The notes: generated by a model not told the origin, from the letters alone. A DNA stretch of 64,000 bases from Triatoma infestans (GCA_011037195.1 JAAEAF010001501.1:1-64000), one strand, 5' to 3'; positions 34,801 to 50,700 are shown, numbered from the stretch's first letter. Numbers and translations: made by a program.

Positions 34801-37800
34801 GAGCAGTGGCGGCTATTGGTATTCGCGATTGCGCGACTGAACCCCCCAGCTATTTGAAAAAAAAATAAAAAATTAAAAGTAACAAATTATCATATGTTTA
34901 TTACTTTCTCATATTTTTATTTCGTATTTCAATTTCAAAAAATATTTTCATTTTTATTTATATTGTCACAAGGCACTAGTAGTTTGAAACAAAAATTCCT
35001 GCCATTTTGATAATCTTGTTTTAAATTTTCTTAAAAGTGAACATTTCATTTTTTCATGTTTTAATTCATTAGAAATTGTTTACATTTCGTTTCTCCTTGT
35101 TTTTAATTCCCTGACCTTCAACATTAAGTGATTAATAACTAAGAAGAGAACCAGGACAAAAAGACTAAATTATAACAAGAAAAGAAAAAAAAAAAGTAAG
35201 TTATGCGATAATTTTGCACACCAGATATAGGGTTAGCTCAGCGACATTGGCGCTTTCTTCACTTCCCTACCTTCTTGGGTTGATAGGCTAGCACTTACCC
35301 TTATTAGGAGAAATGAGCGAAATTTGAAGTATACAAAAAATTTGTTTGTATGTTCAACGATCAATGTATGTAGTAATTTTACGGACTTACGCAGGAAGTC
35401 GCCTTCTTGAGTTGACTGAATGCAGGAAGGTCATAAATATGAATTTATTTATCGTTTGCATATGTTACATGTTGACAAAAGAGTTCAATACGTTTCAGAG
35501 TAGCTTTGTTACAAACTTTTCACTTTCATACTCAAAGGACAAAAACACCATGGAAAGCTTTTAATAAGTTTTATTTACAACATGTAAATGAACATCAGCA
35601 AAATAGATGAGTTGTAATGTATATATAAAATATGTCTTAGTTCAAAAAAAAAAAACCATTCACATGAAATCCTTTCAAATTCCAAGAAATATTAACAATC
35701 AATATATATCTTATTAAAAATATTTCAACAAAAGAAAAGACAATATTTGCAATAACAAAGACACAAAATATTAAATGTGCCGATATTGTTCGTTTGAGAA
35801 CTTTTTATGGACGTCAAATTTCATTATTATCATTAAGAAGAGAAAAAAATGTGTACATTACATTTCTTTTGATTTTCATTATTTGTAGTACTAATATCCA
35901 TTCTGACGGACATTCGTTGGCCATCTATGAAGAGAGTACAGTTGAATTTCACAGCCATTCCGAAAGAACGAATTTTATCTATAACTAAGCGAATTTCCTT
36001 GGAGAATTTGTCTTTCAGTGTATTCAATTATTGTTCACATATATTCTTTTGTAGCAATTTATATATAAAAATTAAATACAAATTAACTTGAATAAAGTAA
36101 GACGATAAACAAAGGTACTTTTTGTCTTCAAAATCCTCATTCAGAAAAAAAAATTACTTCAATTCCATATTCGTCCAAATAATTTTTAATTTACTTAATC
36201 AAAATGAGTAAATGTGACATTATATAGTCTTTTGTATAGGAATGTCTCTAATTAATGTAACCATTTTTACTTTTTTTTAATGAAATAATTGAAAATATCG
36301 CAGATCTAACTGGACTAAATAAAAAAGAAAGTGCTTTATTTTTCGAGGCAAACAATTATGAACGAAATGCATCAAAATATGTCCAATCTCCGCCAATTAT
36401 TTCCATGAACCCCAAATTACCTCAGATTTTTTTATAATAGACTTGATGATCTTTTCAATAGAATGCCGGGGGAGTTCCAAAAATAAGACGTAATTATTTA
36501 AGAAAATTCAACTTATTATCTTCAGAAAATTCTGAAGTTTCGAGTACTGAATACATTCCTGTTTATTACATACACATTGTAAGAAACTAGAAATATTTAA
36601 TACGACTGATTTCGCATTAACAGCTACAAATACCTAGTATGCAATGGGCAATAAGTAAGTGGATGAACTGGTCTGAGAAAAAAACAAGTAGAACTTTTGT
36701 GGGTTTAAACAGCAAGTTAAAGAGAGAATCTGGTGGAGTACTATCAACTGGCCAAAAGAAAAAAAAGCAAAATTAGGGGGTGCATCGCAAAAAAAAAGAA
36801 GCAAAACGGCCGATCTGTTTAAAAACCAGCGGAGCAGGAAACATATGAATTTGTTATTGGGTCTGGCCTGAGAGTGGTCATTGCAAGAGTTTTGCTTGAT
36901 GAACTGAAGAAGAGAACGGATTTAATTGAGAGGTGAATACCTCGCTGGTGACGGAATTGCCTCTCTGCTACGCAGTTCACTTTTCTTTTCTTCAGTTCCA
37001 ATTGTAACAGGTATGTTTGTTGAGTTCTTTCTTTTTTTCGAAAAAACGGGTTACATTACGGACATCCTGCCTAAATGTTGAGTATTTATGATAAGAACTG
37101 AGTAGAAATAAAAACGAATTATTAAAAAATAGAACATGTTCAATTTGAATTCAACAATAAAAAATAAATAGACTTTTTATATTTTTATAAATAAAATAGA
37201 AAATATACGTTTAAAACAAGAGATTTACAAACATTTGTTTTCCTTCCATTGAAAAAAGTTTTGGAAAGCTTTCATGAATACACCGGCCAAAATGTTCCCT
37301 AATATTTATTATATATTATAATAAAACTATATTGCTTTCTGATTTTTTTTTTTATTCTTTATTCCATAATAAAGCACAATGGTTTAAACATTTATAATTA
37401 TTATTTTGCAAATTGTGCCAAAAATTATCCAAGATTAAGTGATAAAATTTTGCTTTGCATTTATATGCGATTTTGTTAACAGTGTAGTTGATCAATTATA
37501 TATCACAGTGAAAGGAAGAAAGAAAGAGTTTTTTAAAATATTTATAATAAAAAAAAGACGATATTTTATAGAAACAGAGTAAAACTGTACATAACAATAT
37601 CAAATATACACAATTGTATTTTAAAAGATCGCTAAAAACCTTGGCTGAAAATTACAAATCTTTCTTTCTTCCTTAATTAAACTACATTTACATTAAATTA
37701 TTAAAAAGTCAAAACTAATACATATTTACAAGAAAATAATAATAATAATAATCATCTCATAGAAAAGGTAAAATGAGTAAAAAAAAAAAAAACCGACAGA

Positions 37801-38395
37801 TTTAACGAGTATTAAAATTACTTTTTAATCTTAAATTTCATGAAGAGAAAGCTTTTAAAAGGCACACGAATTGATATGAGTTTTGTTAAACCCCCAACTG
37901 GTTTCTTGTAAGGCAGTTTAATAAGGCATATTTCTTTTTCTTTTTTAATTTCTACAAATTTCACAATTCATTTTTTTTTTTTTTGTTAATAGTTGACTGC
38001 TTTATTCCATATAATGGCTCCTTACCTGAAAGAATAATATCGTATAGAATTTTTTTTTAAATCTAAGAGATGAAACAACAGTATATGTGGTTATGTAAAT
38101 TTAGAGATTTACTATGAGAAGACAAGAACAATAATTGAAAAATGTTTTTAACTGGGCAAACAGTAACGAAAATAGAAGAATGTTTTTGTTTTGATTTATT
38201 TTATAATTAATAGGCAATAAGTCTATCATTTAATGATATCAATACATTTAAAAGAAATCGGCAATTAAAAGAACTACAGCCGCTATTGTGCACAAAAATA
38301 CTGAAAACAAATTTTACTTTATTGTTAAAATATTGCTGATTGATCGTTTTTCTATATTTTGTTAAAATGCTGTGGGTTGGGAATTATTCGAATAA

Positions 38396-38401
38396 TTTAT
38401 T
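38396..38401 (-). terminator. Candidate PLXDC poly(A) signal
   Basis: The plus strand reads TTTATT, so the minus strand has AATAAA, 355 bases after the PLXDC stop. Other AATAAA sites occur farther on in this AT-rich DNA, so the real site is uncertain. Confidence 0.3.
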
Positions 38402-38755
38402 TATATAAAATAATTGTGTATCAATTTCAATTCATTTTAATTATTCATCGCATCAATATCATTATGCATCGCAAGATTTTTAGCATACAGTATCATGACG
38501 AACCTCTACTTATAGTTGAATAGAAGCACCAAAGTCTGGCTAGCCGCCAGACCAATTTGTTTAGGCGTAGCAATGTATTCAATGAAGAAACTATTTCAAA
38601 CATTCCTCTCAATAAAAACCCGCGAAAAGGAAGATCGTAATTAAAAAGAACCATTGTTCCCACTGAATTGAATGAAAAATCTCCATTGTTTGAAATAAAT
38701 ATATCAATTTTCAAGTTACTCACCATGGTGGTCACCGTGCGATTGTTGACAATTA

Positions 38756-41700
38756 TTACATGTGTATTGTGGCGGCTGTATATCTGGCTTCTCCTCTCCT
38801 GAGACTCCACTGGCTTGGACGATACTTTATACAAACAAAATTCAATCAATAAACATAAAAAAAAGAAGAAGTATTAAACAAGATTCTAAACCGCACATGG
38901 CATAAATCAGCAGGAATCACACAATTCTGGTATTGACATTCAGCTATAACGGAACAAATTATTTTTTTTTTTTAAGTTGGCCACTCTGTTCATACTAAAT
39001 GTACCAGCGTTTTTACCCACCATCTTTTACCTACTGGCCATATGACCGGTTAGAAAAAAAAGGCCATATTTTTGCACAACACAAAAAGAACTTCCGAGAT
39101 ACTAATAAAAAAAAATTATATATTGCAGATTATATATTCCAACCAAACAACACGAGCAATTCTTTCTCAAATTCAGCGAACATAACAACACAGACACAGG
39201 ATCTGTAGAGGACTGATTGTGCTAATATATCTAATATTGGGATAGTTATAAAAACAAGAAACAGGGTTTTTATCCGGGCATTACCAGTTAGGAGTAAAAA
39301 GATGGAACACTAACGCGATTTAAAAAGAAAAGAAAAAGAAGTTCTAAAAATTGGCAAGGAGTTAAGAGCACAGTCTAAATCATAAAAAATATTAAACAAT
39401 AAACATCAATCTTTCATTAAACTGTTAAAAATAAACTGTTCCAATTTCAGTATGTGTACCGCCAAAGCGAGTACGATTCTATCTCGGAGAGTCTTATTAT
39501 TAAAGGTTTGGGGAGCTGAACATGGTAGTGTAGTTGAAAGAGGCCAGATTCGTTTGTTAAGCAATTGTTATGCCTTTCTAAAAGGACACCGGGCTCCTTT
39601 GTTAGGCACGAAACAGGAAGGATACATATAGAATTCAAAATATTTAAAAGTATTGGGATGGTAGCGATTGCTACCTTGGATGTCAGACTCTAGGTTACCA
39701 AACATGTGTTACCTTAAAGTCACCAGAATTAAGTCATTTTAAGATGCCATTCAATTGGGTGTTGAGTCTAAAAAAAATATTTAAATTATATCGGTGCTGA
39801 TTTCGTTTGGCAAGCTCAAAGCTGGGAGATACTTTCAAATAAATGCTTTACTGGAATCGTTCAAGAACATTTTGTATAGTAACGATTTAGAGTTCATGTT
39901 GAATAACCGGTATAATCTCCTCTACAGAAATCTCTGTATCTTCAACCCTAAAGATATTTATCTCCAGTATAACGTGTTAAGACTAATTGCTCAATTACGT
40001 TTAGCATACAAAAAAAATTACCATATACTTGAATAGAAATAAATATCTGTAAATTTAGTACATTTAATGCATACATATGCGATTATAATGTGTCCTTCTT
40101 ACGCGAGTCGCAGAGAATTGTGCATAAAAAGGTAAGTTATTTAATACACGATAATGAAAATGAGAATTTCATAAATTTACTTTATTTTACGGAATCAGAT
40201 AATATAAATAAAATAAAAGATATATTTTATTCTGTCTTGATATATTTCAAATAAGGGGTGTTTTAAGTTAATTAGTTTCTATACTTAACACGTTTTCTGA
40301 TAATGATTTGATTTTTTTGTTTGTTTGTTTTTAGTTTTCTTTCTTCTCATGTGTAAATTAAGGTAATTACTTAAGAAAATTTATTGTTTTATTTATTATT
40401 TATGTTTTTTGTAATTACATCTAAGTTTAATATTAAGTCAACTACCTTAAAATGGTGTATACCTTTAAAAGGTGCAAACAGTTATAAAAATAAATAAAAT
40501 AAATATTTCACCTTAATCAACACTTGTCCAGATGTAGTATGCGGATTCCTGTACGCATAGAAAAGCCATAAACCCAATCCAGAGATGGTCAGTATAAAAA
40601 ATAACAGCCCTAACAGTCCAGAATGACCTAGATGACCAGACTTACTAGTGCCTGCTATAAATTATAAAAGTAATTATTAAAAAAAATATTTATCGAACGT
40701 TCAACAAAACAAAACTGGAATTTTTACCGTGTGACTTCAATAATAAAAAGGTGGGGGAACCTTGAACTAAAAACGGTAATTGATGGAAGCATGTCCTCCG
40801 GCTCCTACAGAATCCTTTTAAAATCCACTTACTCGAAAGAAATGTTCCAAATAAAAGTAGTAAGTATTATGTATATACGTGTAGTTAGTAATGTTAAGAA
40901 ACTCCATGATATCTTTATTGGAAAAAAAACAATAGGGAAAACTGTTCAGTGAAATCGAACTTCCAGTCAACCAATTTTCTTCAAACATGGAATTTTGACA
41001 ATATATTTACTTATTAATAATATTACATACATATTAGAATCATATAATTTACGAGAATGACAGAGCAAATACTAACGTCACCCCCTCCCCCATCAGCCTA
41101 AAATAAATTTTCCCGGAGAAATGTTTCAAATAAAAGTTGTAGCTCTTTAAATTTGTAGTTGTTTTTCCAAGTTTAAAGAAAATTGTTGCAAGAATTTTCG
41201 AGCAAATCCTCCAAAAAAAAAAAAAAAATTCATTCAGTAAAGAGGTACTTCCGGTTGACCAAAGCCTTATTGTGGGTATCCTGGCAAGAGCTTAAACGAA
41301 ATAATAAGTTTGAACTTGCGGCAAATTTCCGTTTTTGTGTTATGCTACACACTCACGTAATCACTATTCGCTAAAACAATCGCATTACAAATAGTGTTTC
41401 CGGAGAAAATTCACTTTCGAAATTTTACCTCGCAATACTTCCTCTTAAAGCAGTAAAAGAAAGTCAACAATAAGAGAAATAAACTTTCGAGAATATTTAT
41501 TTTTAATGTTAATGGAAAAATGTTGTCTTCAGGAAAGTTATAGTGTTGTAGTTGCTAGAAATAATTTAAATCGGAGTGTTCTAATTACCCATTTTTTCTT
41601 ATTCCCATATGAGAAATAAGTAGCTCATTCTAGAAAAATTGCTATCATAGAATCCATCAATCGTGTAGAAAAGCCGACTCTAGTTGAAATTTAAATTTTA

Positions 41701-44700
41701 AAAACATTACTAAATTATATCGTCAGAAATTTCCAAGCTGTCAACTGACGGACATACAATAATAATGGCTCAATTAACAAGTAAATCATCATTTACCCAT
41801 ACTCGTATCTGTGGCCGCCTGAGAATGCACAGCACCACCGCCACCGCTAGAATCAGCTGGCACATTTTTATCCACAAGCAGACGTCCATGTTGTCTGGTA
41901 CTGATCACAGAAGCATTGACGGCCGCACATTCACTCGTAACATTTACGGCTGTATGTTCGCATGAATGTTCCAGCCAACCCTGCCTGCCTCTATCATAAC
42001 CAGATGAACATCTGTTTACAGCTGCACACCACTTGCACTAAAAATTAAAGTTGAATTTATATATATATTTGGCTTAAAAAAACAATTTGCAGTGAATGTA
42101 GAACTTACGTCGTGCATTCTGTCATCTCCAAGGCAGGAAGCACAATCTGCATAGTTCAAACAAGTCGGCAAGGCAGTCATATAAACTACTGTCCAATTTT
42201 TGATATCTTCTCTTTTGAAGCTCACTCGATGATATTCATAAATTGTTTTCCTACGCACTACTATGACAAAGTTTATTATAACAGATATTTTTCTTATATT
42301 TTGGAATATTTTAATTAAAAGAATTATTTATTTAGCCCCCCCCCCCCAAGATATTCTGATATGAAACACCCATACTGACCTGATTTCAACTGGAAATAAT
42401 ACAATTATAGAATTGACAAATTCTCTTTAAAATGAAATTTTTACTCAGTTGCCTTCTAGAAATATAGCGGCAGCGCTGGTGGGGAGGAGGACATGTACCC
42501 GTGGCAGATAGTACTTAAGTGATTATGTTTTCAGCTCAGAAGTCAGCGCCAATAATAAATCATATCGATAAACTCTTAAAGATTTGTGAACATCTGTAAC
42601 AGATTCCCTAGAACCCTTTTTGCATGTTGCAACCATGTGCATATTTAAAGAAAATTAGAAAAGAAAAAAAAACAATTGAGTAAAGTCGAACTTCTCCGAA
42701 TTGGGAATTCCAATTTTCAAAAATTGGAAATTGAAAACCCAATTTTCTCCTAATTGGGTATTCTCGCAATATCATTAATATACCTTAATAGCACAAAGTA
42801 GGTAGAAACGTACATAGTACTGATCTTAGACAAGAGGAAAGTTAACATTACTATTTCCCAAGGAACCTCAATTCCCAAAAATCAATTTTTCTAGAAAAAT
42901 GTTTAAAAAAAATAGTAATCAGCATTTTTGAGAAAATCGTGACAAAAACTGAAAATAAAGGAAACAACACACTTTTCGACAGATGGATTTCATTTTTGTC
43001 CGAAGCGAAGGAAGGTCTCAAAATGGAGATCATGTTTGAACTTCCTGCCACTAATCGTTTATTTGAGATATTTTGTTCAGAAACTCACACACTATACACA
43101 CAGAGAAGGGAATATTTGATAATTTTTTTTCGTATTCAAGAGTCCTGAAAACATGTATATCCGATAAAAACACAATTTCGACAATTTGACATGTTCGCAA
43201 TACTTCCTCCTACTGCAATTTATATGGATAAAATTAACAATTTTTTTTTTTTTTTTTTTAGGTGAAATTTTCGATAAATATTTATTTGGGTTCAATATCG
43301 TGAACTGATCTTTGAATTTTGAAGTTCGAGAAAATTGTAAACAGGAAAAAATCGAATAAAGTCGCACTTCCGAATCAAACTCGAAAGTTTGCGAACTCAT
43401 TTGTAATTATTATTAATATTATAGAGAATGTTTGAATGATTTCGAGCTACTTCCTAGAAGTCTCTACGGCTCACTGTCCGGTGATGGTAACAAGAGTACA
43501 TTGTCCGAATAGATTAAAATTATGTTTTATTTATAATTGAGTACTCTACGTATGCTGCAACATTTTCGTATTATTAAATATATGTGAAAATATTTTGAAA
43601 TAGATTTCAGCGTAAACTCTCCATTCTATCAATTACACCTCCTACCGATCCCACCTGGTCTGCAAGAGGCAAATGCTAGAAATGGCACTGGCCGGCGAAT
43701 GAAAAATAAAGTTTCAATAATCAGCGGTGTTTCGAAGTTTTAAAGATAAATTATTAAGAGTCAGTTTCGAGAAAATCGAACTACCATACTCTGCAATCTT
43801 ACTTGTAGAGTGGTTCTAGTTTGCATATTTGATGTTCTTGTTAAACCGAGACCATATGATATCACCATATACCTACATAATTATCTCATTAATGCATATT
43901 GACAAAATTAAATAATACAAGATTTAATTTATAGGTCGACCAAAATTTCTTGAACCTAGGAAACTGAAAGAATTACAGCCGAAAAAATACGAAAGTCGTA
44001 GAATGCATGAAGTTCAAAATACTATATAGTGTTGGGAGGTTACACATACTAAGTACTTAGGAAAAAATGCAATGTCATTTGCTTAGAAAAGACAGTTCCT
44101 TTCTTTAAAAAGACTTTTAATAAAAATTAAATTAAACTCAGCAGGAACGAAAACACTAACCGCTCGCCAAAAATAGTAAGTAAACAAGCAACTTTCCCAA
44201 CTTTATTACATATTATAATGCTGTTGTGGTTCGTTCTGCAGAGCTGGAAAGCATCAGAGATATTTTCCGTGATAGCCTGCTTCTTTTTGTGGTCAACGAC
44301 CGGTTTCGGGCGATCGCCCATCATCAGGATGCGCTTGTCAAACTGTGTGATAACATAAAGTGTATCAACTAAATTTGCTCTGTGCAACTCTATGTTATCA
44401 CACTGTTTGACAAAAACATCCTGATGTCAGGCGAACGCCCGAAACCGGTTGATGACCACAAAAAGAAGCAGGCTATCATGGAAAATATCTCTGATACATA
44501 TTATAATGCCTTTGCTGTGAGTGTACACCGCTCTTAGCGCACTCATTTCCATGTTCAAGATATTTTGGTCGTCCTATAAGTGAAGAGCATACTAGGGACC
44601 TTTGTAAGTGAAAACAAAATTAAAAAAAAAACTTACAAAATATATTATTATCAATAATATAAGCATCAGATATGCCAACTTTGACCGGATGCAAACAATC

Positions 44701-47700
44701 CTCTATGGTATCTATTAATATTGGTATATCTTTATATACGAAAGCAATATCTCCATTTTTATACAAAGATACTTGAAATGTGAATTGACCAGCCTCGCTG
44801 TTGTCTTGTAAACGGACACGATCCCATTCCACTGTAAATGCAGACCCTTAAACAAGAAAAAAAATATATTAAACTTTATCTTATTTATAATTAATTGATA
44901 CAATTATTAAATTAATTAGAGATTAAATTATTAAATTAATTTTATAATATCAACATTAAAAATATCCAAACACAGCAAATAGGCAAGCCATATTCATTCG
45001 AGGCTCCAACTTCTAAATTAGTAACAGGTTAAAACCATTGTTTTAACTCTTACATCTTAATCATGCACGGCATATTTCTAAGCAAATACAAAAATTTTCT
45101 TTAAACTTGCATTAAATATAAATAAAAGTAAATAAGAGGAAAAGCTTAACATTGCAACTTCCCTTGAATAAGCCCAAAATCAATTTCCATAGAAAGATGT
45201 TTCCAATAACAGTTATATAGGTCTTTTGTTATGCCAAGGTTATAAGGTATAAAAATTGTTTGCGAAAGCATAAACACCCCAAAAAAGAATTCAGTATAGC
45301 GGCATTTCCGATTTTAACCGAAACCTTCTTATATATGTCAGATGCGGTGTTGATACTTATACAGAATATCTAGTATCACAGCTTCCTGCGATTTTTTGTT
45401 TTTGAACCCCCCCCCCCCCCCACATACACAATTCGCTAAAAACATTTTTTTTTTCCGTGCTCGTCAAAATATGTATTTCCAGAGAAAAGTCCATTTCGCA
45501 AAAACTACATAATCGCAATACTTCCTTTTACCAGTAACAGAAAGTATAAAGATAGTATTTTACACAAAGAAATATTGATTCAAAAGATTGGAAAAAGTAA
45601 TTTCCTCCTTCAACGTGGCGTTTAGGTTTGGAAATCTTTGACTAACATCCGAATGGGAAGTAAAAAAATAAAAACAAAAAAAGAAAGAAATCACAATAAC
45701 AATTTACCATTATCCGTATATCTGACTACACTCTCTTCAGATAGGCCAGTGTCGAAATTTGCCATGAGCGGTGCAATGTATTGTGTAGCTGCTAGCCAAG
45801 CGTGAATGTAATCTCCAGTATACAAGAAGCCACCAGTGGCTATTGTCACTTTTTGTATTAAATGTCCAAAGAATGGGAATTCAAAAGAAAGTTTTACAGT
45901 CTGGAAACAGGGGAAATCCCATTTAGGTTTACCCTCCAAACAAATTGCTGCATTCCAGCTGTAATTTTTTATACTTTGTACAAAACAATTAAAAAAAAAA
46001 AAACTTACCGCAGCTTTACGATAACTTGTAGACAACATTTTATTGATTATAACATCTTTTTTACTATCCATGTCCACCCAATAGTGTTTGGCTACGCCTG
46101 GATGAACTATAAATGTACTGTTATAGTAAAAATGGTTATCCTGCAAAAAATGAACAATGACCACACTTAACCTAACCCTTAGAACAGTATAAGACTATGA
46201 TGTCAATAACTACATAATAAAAATACAGATAGAGAAAAAGCTGTCTAAGAGAGAATAATTAGAAATTCAAATCCATTGTAACCTAAGAGATATATTATTT
46301 CTACATAGAATGCAGTCATCTGTAAACAGTAGTAAAATGTCACTGTTAGTGGTGTTTTGATTGGAGTAGAGTAACTGCCTCTGCAAAGAACGCTAAATCC
46401 AAGTAATTGCATACATCAACTGCCATTGCACGTTTTGTGAGTATTTTATGAGTTCGGGTGATATCTATAGCTCAGCAACTTAGTTTTTGAACCTGTGTGC
46501 GCATTCAAATGATGTCACAGTTAATAGAAAGTTGGTAATGGGCAGAGCTTAACAGCCGCTTGGGTGCCAGAATTGCCGAGCTATACTTGTTGAGAATGTT
46601 GAGCTATACTGTTGAGTTCGTATTGTTAGGCTGTGCCGCACTGGGACGTTAAAATCGTATCTAATCCTGACTATCCACTTCTGGTACGCTAAATTCATCC
46701 ACATTGCACACTGAAATGGCTGAAATATCAAAGCTAAGCCTAAACCTGGCTTGTACCATGAATCTTCACAAAAGAATCTTCATAAAGTTAACGTTTCCCG
46801 AAAAATGTTTAAAAATAAAGATTATAGATATTTATATCAGTTACATACCAAATTTAAAGGAAATTGTAGGAACCTTTACGAGAAAATTTGGAACAACAGA
46901 AAATAAAAACAATTTAGTGAAGCTGTACTTTAGATTGACCAAAACCGAAATCAATAACCAAACCAAATCCTTGTCGGATCCCCATTCTTACTATGAACGC
47001 TACAGCCTGGATGGAGAGATCTTGGCTTCTCTCGCTTGTGTCACCACCTCTTATCATTTCACTCAAATTCATCATGGACCGTTGTTTTTAGTCAACTTCA
47101 ACATCTAATATTAGACTTCGAGTTCGACCTCTTCTTCTAATGCCTTATGCCAAATGTAGGAAATAGCACTGTCCGAGACTGTTTCTTTTTTTAAATCTAT
47201 GTATTGTCCGAACTTTTACTGTCAGTTTTTTTTTAATAAAAAATCATTTCATTATAAATTGTTAACACTTCCGCCAGTACTCAGATGGAGAACTTAAGGT
47301 CTCAAGTGTGACTGAATGGAATTTGAAAATTAAAAATTTGAGATTTGGATTAAACAGATCCAACACATATACACATTAATCTTTCAAAATATCTTTTTCG
47401 GAATCAGAGAAGGCCTCTAAACATGTAATTGGTTAAGAAGTTAATTTAGAAAATATACGGTCTTGGCTGAAGTAAGAAAAAGTAAAAATTAATTTACTTA
47501 GTAAAATAAATAGATAAAATCAATCTAAATTTATAAGTTACCACTTGTTTTTCAGTAATATTATTCTTGACTAAAGTACTATTAGTAATATCCTTGGGGA
47601 AATCATCGACTATAAAGGATTCAGAAGTAGTAGATGCTTGAACCACACCACTAGAGACTTCGGGAGTTGTTCCAGTTTCTGCTGGAAATAAAAATACATA

Positions 47701-50700
47701 GTTTTTGTTATAATTTTTTTTAATCATTAAAGAAGCACAGTGGAAGATTAAGTTGTTCTTTGTAGTTTATGAAACTTTGTAATTTATATTTAATTTAGTC
47801 AAACTTGGGGTTGAAAAACTGTTTAAAAAAGTATTGTTTTGAAAGCAGCTACATCCATAAAATTAATAACACCTTCTTCAATATTAACTTTAGAGGACAA
47901 ATGAAATATCAGATTGTTATATCATTTAAATGGGGTTTCACCAAGTAATTATGCGCTAAGCTATTATAAAAAGATAATCAGATGGTTAATCCCTTCTGGC
48001 GTTATGGACTATTGGGGTATTCCTGCAGTAGATACATCTAGCTACTGTTGTATATTTTGGTAATGTGCAGGCAGACATCTAGCGTAGATCGAAGAGCTGA
48101 GAAAGCAGCCGAAATATGTGTCTTTTTTCCATGATTGCTGCTGACTGAGTCCACTCAAAAGAACAAGTAAATGAGATTTAGAGAAGGGTGGCCGCAGATT
48201 TTAACACTACATTTCTCGAAACTCTATTGGGCTGGCAGGAATGAAATGAATACGGAGAAGTTTACCTTCAAGAAAGTAAAATAATTTTGGAATACTTATT
48301 GTAAATGACGGCATATCCGAAGAATAGTAAGCAAATGTGATGAAGAAATTGGAGTATCGTCCAAAAGAAAGCAGAAACGTGAAGCGACCGCGAGTCACCT
48401 GAGCGGAATTCCAGAGGCTTGACGTTGAAGTCTCCGCGATAAAACAGGGAACCAAGTGAAACTTTGCCACAATGCAATGTCTGCCTGCCAAGAAGGCCGC
48501 TGGAAACAAAATGTTTCAAGCACTTTTTTTTTTAATATTAGAAACAAAATGATAAAATGAAGAACTAAACCAGTAAAAACTGCCAGGACGATATTTACCG
48601 GCCGTATTTCTAACGTTCGAAATAAGGTCTCGTATTAAGTGTTAAGTCCCACTTCTATTCTTGATGATACTCGTGATTGACTCCGCATCATTTTTAGAAA
48701 TTCCTACGAAAAACGAACACTGGTTGCTCAAAATATGAAGAGCATCCGTTATCTACTATGCTAAGTGGGGCTGCTCTAAATCAAATTAATAACCATTAAT
48801 TTCATGATGATGTCCATGATCTTCATGTAAATCTTCAGTATGGTCTTCAATGTGATGATCGATTTTGTCCTGGTGACTAACAGTAGTGCTCTCTGTAGAC
48901 GGTATCTTTGCAGTTGTAGTGCTAACGGCAACCGGTATACTGGTAGTAGTTTGCGCTGTTTTGTTTTGTTGTTCAGTTTTATGAACTTGATCATGATCAT
49001 TATCGCTGGCAGCCATTGACGTCTTTCCAGGATATGATTCTTGACTTTTTTTTATAACCGTACCCGTAGCTTTCTTCGCTGGTTGTTTCTCTGAAAATGA
49101 AAATACAATTTTATAAATATTAAACACCCAAGAGTTTTTATGAAAAAAAAACCTTGTAGGAGAGAGGGAGTGAACTATTTACTTTCCTCAAGAGTCTTGG
49201 CATTCTGGAAATGGTACCTGACAAAATATGAATAAAATCCCAAAAAACACTCTTACGATCTGCAGAAGAACTATTCTTGAGTTTAGTTTGTCCATAAAGG
49301 AAAACCAGTAAGAATATTGCACACCACGAATAGTCTAATGTGGGATGACGTAAAAATGGATCGTGAACAAATGATCTAAAACGAAAAATCCGAAGGGGTT
49401 TGGGGAAAGTGCAACGTTAAGCTTTCCTCTAAAGTACCATTTTAGTACAATGCTTGATCCTGTGAAAGTGAGTGCTAACTATACATATATAAACCAATAG
49501 AAATTATAGAAACCATTAATAGAATAATTTTTTAGGAAAAACTGATTATGAGGTATTCTGGGGTATATATTTATGGTTAAGTTAACTACAAACTGTCGCT
49601 ACGAGTCTTGCTGGAGAGAATGACAGATAAGCTACCATACAAGATAGTCCAAAGATATGCCAGGCCTTTGCCCTAAAATGCAACATATATAGGTAACGTT
49701 AAGGCCATTACGGTAATAAATACCAACTTTGAAGTAATAACTGGGTTCAGGTGAATGTTTTACAGCAGAGAAAGATAGGCTCCTCTTCATATTTCCTCTT
49801 AAAGCTACCGGCTACAGAAAACTAGAGAACAACAAATCGGCCAAGTTATACTTCCGGTTAACTCACTTTAACTGAAAATTGTTAGACATTCCTCTAAGCA
49901 ATATAATTTCGAAATTCCTGGATATTTTCAGGAATATACCATAAACAATGTTCTGTTTATTTGTTTTCTTGCTTCCTATTAAATCTTATTAACAAGATAT
50001 TTAAAAACCGCACAATGTAGAGTACTATAATCGCAGGGTATTTTCTTTTATTTAATAGTTCCAATTTGTTAGTCATTCTTATTTGAAAAGCAAAAAATTT
50101 ACATATCTCCATGTTCAGTTAAATTGTGTTTCATAATCTTATCGGCAAAACGTTGCGTTCTCTTTAGATTTCAAAAGAATATGTTTATTTATATTTTTTA
50201 TCGCGAATAAATAAGAATATAATTAATGATTATCTTTAATAAATGAAAGTAGTAAATTTATCAATTAGAGCAATGTTTACTATATCAATATTGCTTTCAC
50301 TATAATTACTTTCTGTTACTCCTAGTATGAGGAAGTATTGCGACCGTGTCAAATTTTCGACATCGAGTTTTCACCGGAAGTACAAGTTTTGAGGTTCCCT
50401 GAGTCCGAAAAAGGTTTCTAAAAATTGTTCTGTGTGTATTCATCACAAAAAAAAAAAATCTCAGTAAGTACAAACTTGATATTTAGTTTAACTACTAGCG
50501 GGAGACCTGGACAATAACGTTTTGATAAAAATAAGTCAACCGGAAAGTAACACTTTACTCAAAGGAATTTTCAGTTTTTTGCGACTTTCTTGAAAATGGC
50601 TCCACCGATTTTCTTTAAATTTGGAATATTAACTACACAGATAAACGGCTACAACTTTTATTTCCGGGAAAATTCAATTAAGAAGCGTTTTGGGGAAGAA

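Larger units (their letters stand above)
34029..38755. other. AT-rich convergent intergenic region
   Basis: This lies between two convergent stop codons. It holds the SLC46-like 3' UTR, an R-family scrap near 34530-34640, an isolated tail of the hammerhead repeats near 34765-34800, and then about 4 kb of AT-rich DNA with A and T runs. Part of that must be the 3' UTR of the minus-strand gene. The small open frames at 35.8-36.0 and 36.8-37.0 kb resemble no family I know and look like chance. Confidence 0.6.

Noticed and set aside
44127..44387. Minus-strand open frame over the 44 kb palindrome
   Set aside because: The frame runs through the palindrome arms and ribozyme core and has no protein similarity.
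45862..46170. Plus-strand open frame of 102 codons
   Set aside because: Shadow of two conserved PLXDC exons on the opposite strand.
48207..48519. Two overlapping minus-strand open frames in a PLXDC intron
   Set aside because: No recognised motif, no splice phase that would add them to PLXDC, and the certain exons on either side already join in phase.
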